Source of the DNA: Sweltsa coloradensis
Lineage: Eukaryota > Arthropoda > Insecta > Plecoptera > Chloroperlidae
Direction: 5' to 3'
NCBI GenBank assembly: GCA_024449915.1
Contig: JAMZAV010000908.1
Span: 124,001 to 188,000, forward strand
DNA: 64,000 nucleotides
Shown: in pieces, positions 20,906 through 33,289 of the stretch
How positions within the stretch are numbered: position 1 is the stretch's first letter
Layout of the letters: every line of letters starts with the position of its first letter
Program-made: the position numbers and the translations under genes
Notes under the pieces: model-generated
Seen by the model: the letters and a program-made list of their open reading frames with translations, nothing else
Told to the model about the DNA's origin: nothing
Databases searched by the model: none

Positions 20906-21532
20906 ATGGCTCGAATGTCTGTTTTTTTTTTGTTTTTTTTTCTGTTACTGCTTCGATACAGGTCGCACCGTTTCTCTGATCGACCTGAAATTTTGCACAC
21001 ATGTACATACCACCTATGCGGGTTGCTGTATAGTTTTTCAACAAAATCCGATCGTTGGTTATATAAATTAAAATTTAAAAAAAAAGTTCCGATCGTAATG
21101 AAATTTTGCAGGGTCAATAAGTACACCATTCTCTCCTATTTTACAAATTTTCAGCTAAATCGGTCAAGACCTTTAGTAGTGTAGATAGAAATTACATTTT
21201 AACCAAAGTAACGTTACCATGGCAACGAAAAGTCGCACGAGAATTCTGGTCACTATGCACTGCCACCTAGAAGTAATCAAAATACTATCGAGGAAGCAGT
21301 GTATTATTTGTAATCAAAGAGTTAAAATAGTTTCCCCAAAGAAATGATGTCAAGGTCCTCTAGATGGCGGTGGATTTTTTCCATTCTCTCCTATTTTACA
21401 AATTTTCAGCTAAATCGGTCAAGACCTTAAAGACTTATTGGTGTGTAACATTATGAAAATGTCGTACTCAGGTCGTGTTGCACGTACCGGTGCACGCTCA
21501 ACAACGCGACGGGACTTTAGCGTTTTCCAAGT
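20873..21532 (+). mobile_element. F2 element copy 1
   Basis: It begins TGAGTGAGC...GAAGCGAG, holds ACAGGTCGCACCGTTTCTCT and CGATCGTAATGAAATTTTGC, and ends GCTCAACAACGCGACGGGAC, then TTTAGCGTTTTCC. Its end resembles F1's but the interior is unrelated. Compare 63196-63610. Confidence 0.78.
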
Positions 21533-21899
21533 TTACCATCAGCGTCAAATAAATACTAATAATTTAGATTATAACCACAAACTATCTATTGTGTAATCTT
21601 TTTTTGTAAAATATGTATTTTACACGTTAATATAGAGGTAACTATTGACGTTTTACCTTGATAATATGCATATTTCAGTAGCAGTTTCATGTTAATAGTT
21701 GGACGTCTCGCTCGTAGCGTCAGGCGCGCTAGGTATCTATTGACTGACTCAGCCGTGATTGTTTCGAAACATTAAATAAACATACAATAATGATTGTTTC
21801 GAAGGAAAATTCAGAAATTATTTATTTCAAAGTCTAGTGTATTCTTCAAGGCTGTATTATCGAATATTCCAGTTAGAAGGCATATAATAAATAAATTGT

Positions 21900-22070
21900 G
21901 TTTTTAAAATGCTTTTGACGTATTCGGTTAGGGCGTAGGTTCGAGGATACAACACCAAGGGGACGTGGGTTCGAGTCCCGCACAAGACATGGGTTTTAGG
22001 TAATTGTCCTTCACCCTATCTGTCACCACTCATCGTCTCGAATAGGGAAGAGCATTATCAGAGACGCTAA
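21900..22070 (+). repeat. tRNA-like SINE fragment
   Basis: GGTTAGGGCGTAGGTTCGAG, then GGACGTGGGTTCGAGTCCCG (box B) and CACCACTCATCGTCTCGAAT. An inverted relative lies near 43860-43990 and another of its tails near 27030. Confidence 0.65.
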
Positions 22071-22132
22071 GCGACAGAACTTCAGTCACTTCTCAAGTTT
22101 GAGGAGCTCGCTAAATAGCATGATATGCTATA

Positions 22133-22688
22133 CTAGGCCGCTTTGCGAACGCTTTTTTTAGTCGCGTTGATGGATGAGCTTTTTTGTAAGTTTAAGTAGG
22201 ATTTCTTTACTTTTGCAAGTGTTTTTGAACGCATTGTAGGTGATTGTTGTCAAGATTCTTTTGTTAATTGTTAATAATTATTATATACCTCAAAAAACTT
22301 ATATTAAAACCTTTATTTCTATGGATTCCGGCCAACTTTTTCGACTTTTTCTTTCCAAAGGTACTACATCACCATAACTTAATGTCCATGTAAAATATGA
22401 ACGTTGTAGCCCAACCCGTTTGGTCTGAATCGGCTCAAATGTCACTAAACTATTGCACTTAAAATCGAAAAAAATCGTAAAAGTACGATATCCATGAAAA
22501 ATATTTCTTCGATTGCACCCAAAAACGTGGCAGGTCTAAGTTCAGAGATTTCGAAGGTCCCCTACAATTTTCATCAAGATCTCATATGCCGTTTGCCCAG
22601 TAGAGAGCAAACAAACAGACAAAAAAAACAACATCCGATCTAATTTTTTGGGGGGTCAGTGAAATTTAAGTCTTCGCTTCGCTCATCC
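22133..22688 (+). mobile_element. F1-like variant
   Basis: It starts CTAGGCCGCTTTGCGAACGC, then GGATGAGC, and ends CTTCGCTTCGCTCATCC, with the F1 motif GGTCTAAGTTCAGAGATTTC inside but otherwise diverged. It is probably an older or sister subfamily. Confidence 0.65.
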
Positions 22689-22706
22689 TAATATAAGTTT
22701 AATACT

Positions 22707-22870
22707 ATAAAAACGTGTCGTTGATAGACGAGTGAGCGAGTCATGTGTTGAGTCCCGGTAACGTTTGTATTTATAGGTTGATTGGTATTTTAACAGGTAT
22801 AAATGATTGAGTTTTGAGTTTAGTTGGTTAAAGGGCGTGTCAACTGTAAGGCCATTATTCAAGCATAATT
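22707..22870 (+). repeat. F4 5'-half fragment
   Basis: GTCGTTGATAGACGAGTGAG, then CGAGTCATGTGTTGAGT and GGGCGTGTCAACTGTAAGGC match F4. The right half is missing. Confidence 0.75.
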
Positions 22871-24099
22871 ATTTCAAAGGGAAACTCAAAATTTATTTAT
22901 TGCAAAGTCTCGTGTTTACATAGTGAATATTCTTCAAGGTTGAATTATCGACCACCTCTTTCCAGTACGCATATAAATAAATTGTGTTGTACAAATGCAT
23001 TTGGGAGTAAATAAATAATGTTCATATATTGTGAATCGTGGTTATTTTCTGGAACAAGGCAAGATGTAATTTATTTTGTAGTTTAGCTAATATTGCTAGC
23101 AGTAATATATTTTGATTCAAAATACGAACATATTATAATGTATTTTGAAACGTCGGTCAGCAGTTATTTTAAACTGAAAAACGTATTTAATTACGTTATA
23201 AGAAACATTGAATGCATCCAAATGTTCAATCATTTAAAACATAATTGTTTCATTTTAATTTAAATGCTGTCACAACATACTTCGTGTTGTTAGTCGGGCA
23301 GTTATGTCGAGGTGGTATCTATGTCATAGACAAAGTTTCAGACCATGTTGTCTTCATCAGGACTGGATATTATATTATGATGGATGGTGGGAATAACACA
23401 TTTTATAGTAATAATTTTTTCTTTATAACAATGAAATGAGTGGCGATATAGTTTATATTTCTTGTTTTCCCACTATTGTCGCCAATAATTATTTTGACTA
23501 CTTCTACTTAAGCTTCCTGCATTAATTCCACCATCAGTTTTGCCATTTTCCTCGGTTTATTCTATTTTGTAGTCTTCTACCCCAGTCATGCGTAGCGGGG
23601 ATCCAACACCCCCTTCTGAACCCCCCCCCCCCCCCGACCGGGGTATTTCAGCCTAAGGGCTGGAGTATACCCTCATGGCATACAACGCAGACGCGTCTAC
23701 TACAGACTTCCCATCTGCCATGAAGCAGACTAGACATTTTTAGTAATTCGCCTATTAACCGGATCCAATTAAGTATAATTAATTAGTTGTCACCCATCCA
23801 CCTCTTGACATAAATCCCCCAAATTTTTAATGTTTTAAAAAGTTTTTGTTCAAATGTTCTTAAAGTTTTATATCATGGTAATCGTCATAGTTTTCTATTT
23901 GTATTTCGTTTAATAATGTTCTTATTGTTCTTTTTGTGCACCTGAGTCTACCTATTTAGATGTTGTTTGATTTTTTTATTTCATTTTCATTTTTGTGCTT
24001 TAGTATTTAATAAATTTTATTTTAGAGCCTAAATCGCACTTCTGGAGGTTACTCTGTTGTTGTTGGCAATAAATGAATAACTAAGACAGTGCAGCGTTA
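22871..24099. other. Intergenic, nothing recognised
   Basis: AT-rich with a C-rich tract near 23620-23635. No gene-like frame. The short frame at 23245-23439 has no supporting context. Confidence 0.5.
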
Positions 24100-24441
24100 C
24101 AATTGTCGCATGCGCAGTGCTCGCGATAAGACGACGACGACCACGACGCACGGGAAAGTCAACGATGCAGTTAAAATATTAGCAAGTTGACTTCGAAGCG
24201 TGAGAACTACACCACGCCCGGGTTTAACATCATGTCACAACACTTTCACGAGAACTTGAATTGTTGCAATGCTCGTTTTTATATAGTTGAGACTTTCGTA
24301 AATATATTTTTTCGATAATAATGTATGTTGCAATTTTTTTTATAGAATCAGTGTGTTTTGTCTAATAGGACACAACTTGCAAAGCTAATAATTTGCGATA
24401 AAAGTACGTGGTATTTATCATAAGGAAATTGTGTTAAAAAG
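24100..24441 (+). promoter_or_regulatory. Candidate promoter and leader exon of gene B
   Basis: An island richer in G+C contains TCGCATGCGCAGTGC, close to the NRF1-type consensus GCGCATGCGC, and repeated GACGACGACGACC. About 300 bp downstream is a near-perfect donor AAAAAGGTAAGAATG (exon end at 24441). Gene B's first coding exon has an acceptor (GTCTTCAG, 26325) just before its ATG, so a noncoding leader must come from upstream. Joining the two is inference. Confidence 0.35.
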
Positions 24442-26324
24442 GTAAGAATGAGTTTCTGCTTATATGAATATTATTTGTTTCGATAATTTATTTGTAATTG
24501 TTTTTATTTGTTCATCTTATTCATTTAACTTAACATTTTTTATTAACATAATAAATATGTTTTCTTTGTATTATTGTGTGTTGTTCTTGCAATATTTTAT
24601 ATCACCAGAGTCGATAAAGAAGTATTCCCGTCTTTATCAACTCTGATATCACTGTATTTTGTGTATCCTAAATTTATTGAATAAATAATTTATTTTATAT
24701 TATTATTTCAAAATGTACTTAATAACCTTTAAAAATTTATTCCGTTGTAAATCAGTTCATAAGTAACTGAAAAAGTAAGACGTTAAATAAATATATAGAT
24801 AGATACATAATATTTACAAGATATAATAATTATGCTTATATATATTCGCATTTTTATTACAAGTTAGCTCGAGGAGGGTCTCCAGAATTCCTAGTTCTAG
24901 TAGGAGTAGGAATAGAATATGGGAGACACTATTATTGTATATAATAAAATATATACTATAATATGATAGTGTATTTCAAAAATGTAGAATAGTAGCCTAT
25001 ACAATAATTATTAAAGAGTAGCATATTTCATAGTTATGTTTTCTACTTCGTTTGCAAGATTCATCTAACACGCAGTTTTTCAGCACAATGGAGTAGGTAA
25101 TACGCAAAAGCAAATATTACACTGACAAACATGACACACTTCGATTTTTTAGGACTATTCTGTTAGTCACAGTCTACTGAACTCTTATCCCTCTTATCAC
25201 ATTCTAGCGTAAGAGTCGATATTTGCGTAGTTCTTGGCCTACGCTAACAGGTCGGAAAGTGACTCAAGCTCTCGGCCAAAGTCAAGCCTCCATCCATACG
25301 AATTAAACGTAGTTATCGATATATTTCATACACTTTCAAACAAATTAAATTCGTGTTTGTAGCCTGAGTAGTGACGTAGTCTGTCTGTCCGTCTGTGCGC
25401 GTGTCACGAGACACGACAGAACACGAACATGACAGCTCCGACGGTTTTTTGTTGGCGTCGCCCTTCAACAAGGATGATACACCATGTTTTTGGTGGCCCT
25501 GTGGGCAAAAGGGGAGTGGTTTTCCCCCCAAAAAATTGTGAAAATGTATGTCCGTCGACTCCACCAATCTAATGTTGAAATTAAAGGCCAAAACCTACCC
25601 GGCACCGCAAACAAAAAGATCGACGCACGGCGAATTATTTTATTTTTCTATAATTCTTTGACGCCTCTCTTTTCTGTTGTGCACTTGTTTAATAAAACTT
25701 AAATGAGGTCGGTATTCGGTAGCTTCATCTTAAGTGATGCGCCTACATTATCATGTCTATGTTTATTGTACTCTACCTGGATTTACAGAGCGACATAATG
25801 GGAACACACACACGAGGTTGCTGAACTAGATGAACCACAAGAAACAAATATCAGAAAGAACGACAATTATTTACTAGCAGCCAAAGTAGAACGGTCTATA
25901 AAAGATAACTGTCACCGGTTGATGTTCTCTGTTTCAAGAACTCCACAAGTGTAAGGGAAGTTCATCTACAATTTCGTGTTTAGTAAAAGAAATATACATG
26001 TTTAGTACAAAAAATAATTAACTTTTTAAAAGCTCTGCCTCCTGAAGACCGTTTATGTTTCAATGTTCAAGTTATTTTTTAAAATATATTTTTTATTATT
26101 ATTTATATTTTTAAAATATATAATTAGTCTATTATAATCTTCGTTTGATGGTACACAACTTTCATAATAGGAACTATAAAAGAAAGTGCTACCCAAAACG
26201 TTTCTTAAAAAGATGATTATGTTTTTTGTTGTTAACCTTTTCTTTTATTAACAAAGTAAATTATGTGATAACATCATTGTATAAGCCCGACTGAATGACT
26301 GTGTACTTGTGCATTGTGTCTTCA
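24442..26324. other. Probable 5' intron of gene B, no gene seen
   Basis: AT-rich. At 25376-25450 it carries GTCTGTCCGTCTGTGCGCGT, a piece of the repeat also seen at 12405 and 34530. Confidence 0.5.
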
Positions 26325-26343
26325 GTGGTCTGACGTCACTAAG

Positions 26344-26460
26344 ATGGGTTGTCAGTCTACCTACACTAAGAACGAGTGGATTCTCCTGGTCGCCTTGGCA
26401 GCTGTGACATTAGGCAGCTCTTTGTGCGCCTCCTTGCAAGCGCCATTCTACCCCAACGAG
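26344..26460 (+). CDS. Gene B exon 1 (start, TM1)
   Basis: 39 codons from MGCQSTYTKNEWILLVALAA to ASLQAPFYPNE, donor GTAAGC. The ATG at 26344 is chosen because it is the first Met after an acceptor at 26325 and gives the same N-terminal layout as genes A and C. Confidence 0.92.
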
Positions 26461-29400
26461 GTAAGCAGGCCAGGGTACAGTATTCAGGTGTCTAAATAAG
26501 TATATTAGTGTTAAGAGGACTCAACCCTTACATTCGCATAAAGGACTGAGGTATACCTCGAGAAAATCTTCAGTCAGCAACGTCCATCTCGCAAACATCA
26601 GCTGATTCGGAGGGCAGCATTTTACTACCCGAAACTAAAGGCGAGCTCTGGCCGTCGATGTGCGAAAACCACCACATCCTCCCTTGCATGTGACGTGATT
26701 TGTCCTCTCCGCCTAGGGTAGAGTGGCGCATGGAGCATAATGACCTTGCAGGTGGCGCTCCCTTAAACTTAACATAATAGTTAAACTATTTTCAGGCGGA
26801 GAAAAAGGGCGCCACAGCCTCCGAGTATGGCCTTGTATTCGGCATCTTCGAGCTTGCCTCTTTCTTCTTCTGTCCACTGTTTGGTAAATATGTGAGTAAA
26901 CACCCGAGAATAATTAGAAGTTAACGGTTTTTAACTGACAGTAATGCCACTGTAATACACATTGTTGAAGGTTAAGTTTATTCTTTAGTTGAGTCTAGTT
27001 GGATTGGATATTGGCTATTCAAGACGATGAGTGGTGATAGATGAGGATGAAGTATAAACAAAAGGGTGGAGGGGAAATCCGGTACCGGCACGTAGCCTAC
27101 TCATTTCAAAAAGTACCAAGGGGACCAACGCCTTACGTCCCATCCTTAAGGACAGTGCAACCTTGACAGTCAGTGACTAGAATAGAATGGATCTATTGAC
27201 AGATGTGAACGAAAATTGTGTCTTATTCTATAATCTTCTAAACGCAACAATATCCAAAACAATGCCAGTGACTAAAGTCAACAACAATAAAATTAATATC
27301 CAGTTTGGTATGATAAACATGTTCTTGCGGCATTAAAACGTAAGAACAGAGTTCATCAAATGCTCAAAAGAACCGGTTTGGATTGTCATGAAGTTGATCA
27401 TCAAAATCAAAGAACAAACTTCAAACAACCAAAAAATATGAAATATCGTCAATACCTTCACAACATTGAAGCAAAAATTCCAGAACACCCCAAATTGGTG
27501 TGAAACTTTGTCAAGCGAAAAACTAGATCAAGGAGGATACCTACTGAAGTGAAATATAATGGTATAACTGCGAAAAGTGTAGAATTATGCTGCCAGCTTT
27601 TTGCAAAGATTTTTAAAACAACTTTCACTCCGAAATCACAAGGAAATATGGTTCTACCTAATCTCTTTGACCAGATTGATAGTGAACTGTCCAGTTTCAA
27701 TGTTTCTTGTGAAGAAGTGGAAGATAGCCTTGGTAAACTTGTTAATGGCAAATCGCCTGGGCCAGACCAAATACCGGTAAATGTGCTCAAACACTGTAGA
27801 AATGCATTATCTATTCCACTTTCAAAAATATTTAACTGTGCTTTAAATGAAGGAACGTTTCCCTCACGATGGAAACATGCTAACGTTACACCCGTTTTAA
27901 AGAAAGGAAGAAAAAACTCAGTGACTAATTATCGGCCTATTTCGTTATTAGCCATATTTTCAAAAGGTTTTGAAGGTCTCATTTCTAACAGATTAAATAA
28001 TCACGTGGCAGACTACATATCACCAAGTCAGCATGGATTTGTGAAAAGAAAATCAACTGTTACTAATCTTACTGAATTCACCCACGATATTGCGACGTCC
28101 TTAAACTCAGGTGTTCAAGTTGATGCTGTTTACACGGACTTCAGTAAAGCTTTTGACAGTATTGATCACGATCTTCTCCTATTTTAATTAATATCCTATG
28201 GAATTACCGGTAAAATTCATCAATTACTTGAAAGCTATCTTACTGGACGAACTCTGTCAGTTGTCATTGATACAACAAGATCATCTTCTGAAAGCGTAAC
28301 ATCTGGAGTGCCACAAGGTTCAATTTTGGGTCCACTAAACTTTACCCTGTTTGTGAATGACATACCGTCTTGTTTTATGTCATCGAGCTGTCTAATGTTT
28401 GCTGATGATCAAGATATATCGTCCAATACGAAAAGATGCTAACCGTGCATGCCTGCAGTGAGATCTGGACGCGCTTGCAGAATGGTGCAGAACATGGAAG
28501 CTTAATCCTAATGTATCTAAATGTGCAGTCATTACGTTTACTACAAAAACGAAACATGTCAAATTTCATATCTACACTCTCAATGATCAGATTTTGGAAA
28601 GAGTCACGAAAGTCAAGGATTTAGTTGTCATCATATCTCTTGATCTTTCATTCCAGAATCACCCATCTAACATTTTTCCAAAATCATTTAGGTTGCTTGA
28701 TTCCTTAAGATGAAACTGCTCTAAAGAATTATCCAAAACCACCATGCGAAAGTTGTACCTCTCTCTTGTTAGAGCTCATTTAGATTATACTAGCTCTATT
28801 TGGAACCCATATCAAACCACCAAAATTCATAATGTAGAAAGGGTCCAACAGTTTTTCATAAAACATCAATGTATTAAAAGTAACATTCAGTATCATAGAG
28901 TAGATTATCACAACATTGTAAAGATGCTAACCTAGAAAACCGAAGGACCTATTCTGACATGGTTTACCTTTACAAAATTGTAAATAATTTAACAAACACT
29001 AGTTCAATTCTTGGCAAATTAAATTTTCATATACCTCCCAAACATACACGCCTTCACAAAACTTTTCAACCAGCCCTAAGTCATCTCGACCTTCATAAAA
29101 ATTCATGCATCAACAGATTACAGCATTATTTGAATATGTTAAAACCTCTTGAAGGAACAGACACTACTCTCAAAATATTTTTAAATTTAAATCTGTGATC
29201 ACTCAAGCTTTAGGATATTAATGTAATTTACTCACTAGCTTATTTCCATTAGTCTCTTTTTTCATATAAATTGTTCTTCTCTTTTCTTTCAAGAATATCT
29301 CTAACTAATTTTCATTGTTAATAATTTTGATAGTTTCACATTTAAATTGATAAGTTCAAATATGTTTAATGAGTTAGTGTTGTTGAGTAAGTATATGTTT

Positions 29401-32400
29401 TCTATCCATTAGGCTATGGTATGATTTGCACTTTTGGAGTATTTGTACTCTGTTGTAGTATGCATCTTATAAATAAAAAATAAAAATATATATGTTCCTC
29501 CACTAGCCCGGACTACCGAGCAGACGTTCCTCCACTAGCCGGACTACCGAGCAGATGTTCCTCCACTAGCCGGACTACCGAGCATGTTCCTCCACTAGCC
29601 CGGACCACCGAGCAGACGTCGACGAGAACGAAATCGTTAACACTATTTGTTTCTTGATCTTGGACATTATGTTTATAATCTACTCGGGAATGTCTTGCAT
29701 GACAACAATGCAAAGTTGTAGATAAATCCACTACGTTAATGTACGATACGAATTAATTGATATCAATATAATAAATTAACCAATAGAGCCAAATAAAAAT
29801 TATACAGTAGATTAATTGAAAAAAAATGTTACCGATAGATTAAGAGGTGGCTCACGCATAAAGCGCGAGACTCTGATGGAAGTTACTGTAGGACTATAAT
29901 CGTAAGATGTATTTTTAAATAAATATAATAAACAAATAAAGAATTCCCCTGAACATGCTTCGCTTTGTTTCAGATGGGAAAACTTGGGGCCGGGGTCGTC
30001 CTAAAGATAGGGACGTTTATTGCTGGATGTAGCTTGATACTATTTGGGTAAATATGACGAGGTACTTTAGTTATTGTTGAAAAGAATGGGACATTCATCA
30101 TTCTTAGATCATATAATTATTACCACGAAATTGTTGAAATTAAAATGTGTATAATGTTTAAACAAGGTCAAACAAATAAATGCCTGATGTTTTTGTTGCA
30201 GGCTGTTGAGTTATGTCGAAGACCGTACCTGGTTCATCACCTTGTCCTTCCTTGTGAGGATTATAGAGGCTCTTGGCGCCTCGGCTGTCATGACGTCAAC
30301 GTTGTCAATCGTGGTTGTCATGTTCTCGGCGAGCTTCGCCCGAGTGTACGTAAGTAGTGCCAACATGACACCAGAAGTCTGGCTAGTGACAAATGAAAGG
30401 GTTCACCAGTCTGTGGCGACTCGACCGAAGTCACGAGTGGTGCTGCTAAGTGGAAAGTCTATAGGAGCACGTACTGACTTTTGTCTGTAAAAACTAGGAA
30501 GCTTCGCAAACGCTTTTTCAGGCGCGTTGTTGGATAAGCGCAATTTTTTTAAACGAAAAAAGCGTAAATTTGCGATTTTATTAAGAAATAATTTTCCGAT
30601 TACGCTCAAATTTCACACGAATACATTAATTCATTATATTAGGTTCTGTGAAAAAATCGTTACAATTGGTTAAAGCATGAAGGTGTTTTAAGTTGAAGAA
30701 ATTTCAAAAATCGAAAAAATCGTAAATTGCGATTGACTTAAGAATTAATTTTTCGATTGCGCTAAAATTTCACACGAATATATCAATTCATAAAATTAAG
30801 GTTTTCTTAAAAAAAAATTTAAAATCAGATGAAGCATGTAGGTGTTAAAAGTCGAAGAAATTTTAAAAATCGAAAAAAATCGTAAAATTGCGATTTTCAT
30901 AAGAAATAATTTTTCGAATACGCTCAAATTTCACACGAATATATTAATTTCTAAAATAAAGGTTCTGTGAAAAAATCATTACAATCGGATATAGCATGTA
31001 GGTGTTATAAGTCGAAAAATATTCTTAAAAATCGAAAAAAATCATAAAATTGCGATTTTCATGAGAAATAACTTTTCGATTGCGCTCAAAACCGTGGCAG
31101 TTCTAAGTTCAGAGATTTCTAAGGTCCCCATAAAATTTTATTGCAATTGGAGTATCGGTTTAGCCGGAATCGTGCTAACAGACACACAAAAATACAAACG
31201 GAAAAAAAGAAAGAATAAAAAATCATTCCGGATTTTTTTCTCCAGTGTAGTAGAATGGAATCTTCGCTTCGCTCATCCGATAAGAGATTTTCTCGGGGAT
31301 TGGAGGGGAGGAAGGTGGGGAGTTCTTCTCACATGTATAGAGGTCCACGAAATTGCATAAACTAGGAAAACGCTTAAGTCCCGCCGCGTTGTTGGATGAG
31401 CGTATATGGTGCATTGAGATGCCATGTGTTACGCGGATTTTCTGTTGTTCTGTGAAAAAATCATTACTAAGTCGAAGATTTTTTTTAATTAAATTAAATT
31501 ATATAAAAAATTAACTTAATTTTAAAATTAAATAAAATAAAATAAAAAATTAACTTAAGTGTTTTAATGAATCGTAATTTTTTAAAAAGAAAAAAATCAT
31601 AAAATTGGCAATTTGCATAAGAAATAAATATTCGATTGCGCTCAAATTTAACACGAATATATTAATTCGTGAAATTAAGGTTCTGTAAAAAAATCATTAC
31701 AATAGGATAAAGCATGTAGGTGTTATAAGTCGAAGAAATTTTTTAAAAATCGAAAAAAATCGTAAAATTGCGTTTTTTATGTGAAAAAATTTCCCGATTG
31801 CGCTCAAAAACGTGTCAGTTCTAAGTTCAGAGATTTCGAAGGTATCCATAAAATTTCATTGCAATCGGAGTATCGGTTTAGCCGGAATCGTGTTAACAAA
31901 CACACAAAAATACAGAAAGAAAGAAAGAAAGAAAGAAAGAAAAAAAAAAAACATTCCGGATTTTTTTCTCCAGTGTAGTGAAATGGAATCTTCGCTTCGC
32001 TCGCTACGCTCGCTACGCTCATCCAACAATAAGTTTAGAATCATATAAATGCTGAGATTGTGTTGTGTTCTGTTAAAACAGAAAATAAATCAAATTTATG
32101 CAATATTTCGGGTGTTCTTCAATGCATCTTCTGATCACCACTTGTCACGCAAATCTCCCCCAACCCTCTCAACTCAGTCGCATTGGCCTAACTGACTTTA
32201 GTTTTAGAGCAGACCGGGACAACCGTGTAGGCACCCTCATCGACGAGCGAACAATGATCATTCAGAGATGGGCATTTGAAATGGGAATCACCGACCCAAC
32301 GTACTGGGCACGATCCACACCTAGGCGAAGGCAGAATCAACAAAGATAATGTGCTTCGTTTGTAGGACGGTTTGCACATCCTTATACAAGAATATTTACG

Positions 32401-33253
32401 GATAAAACCATTTTAGTATTTCCCAAATCCCAACCTGGCATTGACATTGCGCCGAGTTTAATTTAACAGGAGTTCTTTCAAATGATCACCTTCACATGAT
32501 TCCGTGACGTGTAAATACTAATATGAAATACTAGGAAAACGCTTAAGTCCCGCCGCGTTGTTGGATGAGCGTATATGGTGCATTGAGATGCCATGTGTTA
32601 CGCGGATTTTCTGTTGTTCTGTGAAAAAAAAATTACTTAATCGAAGATTTTTTTAAATTAAATTAAATTAAATAAAAAATTAAATTAATTTTTATAATTA
32701 AATAAAATAAAATAAAAAATTAACCTAATTTTTTTAATTAATCGTAATTTTTTTAAAAGAAAAAAATCGTAAAATTGCAATTTGTATAAGAAATAATTAT
32801 TCGATTGCGCTCAAATTTGACACGAATATATTAATTCACGAAATTAAGGTTCTGTGAAAAAATCATTACAATAAGATAAAGCATGTAGGTGTTATAAGTC
32901 AAAGAATTGTTTTAGAAAAGAAAAAAACCGTAAAATTTTGATTTTCATGAGAAATAATTTTTCGATTACGCTCAAATTTCACACACATATCTTAATTCAT
33001 AAAATTAAGGTTCTGTAAAAAAATCATTACAATCAGATAAAGCATGTAGGTGTTATAAGTCGAAGAAATGTTTTAAAAATCGAAAAAAATCGTAAAATTG
33101 CGTTTTTTATGAGAAAAAATTTCCCGATTGCGCTCAAAAACGTGGCAGTTCTAAGTTCAGAGATTTCGAAGGTCTCCATAAAATTTCATCGCAATCGGAG
33201 TATCGGTTTAGCCGGAATCGTGTTAACAAACACACAAAAATACAGAAAGAAAG

Positions 33254-33289
<36 letters not shown>

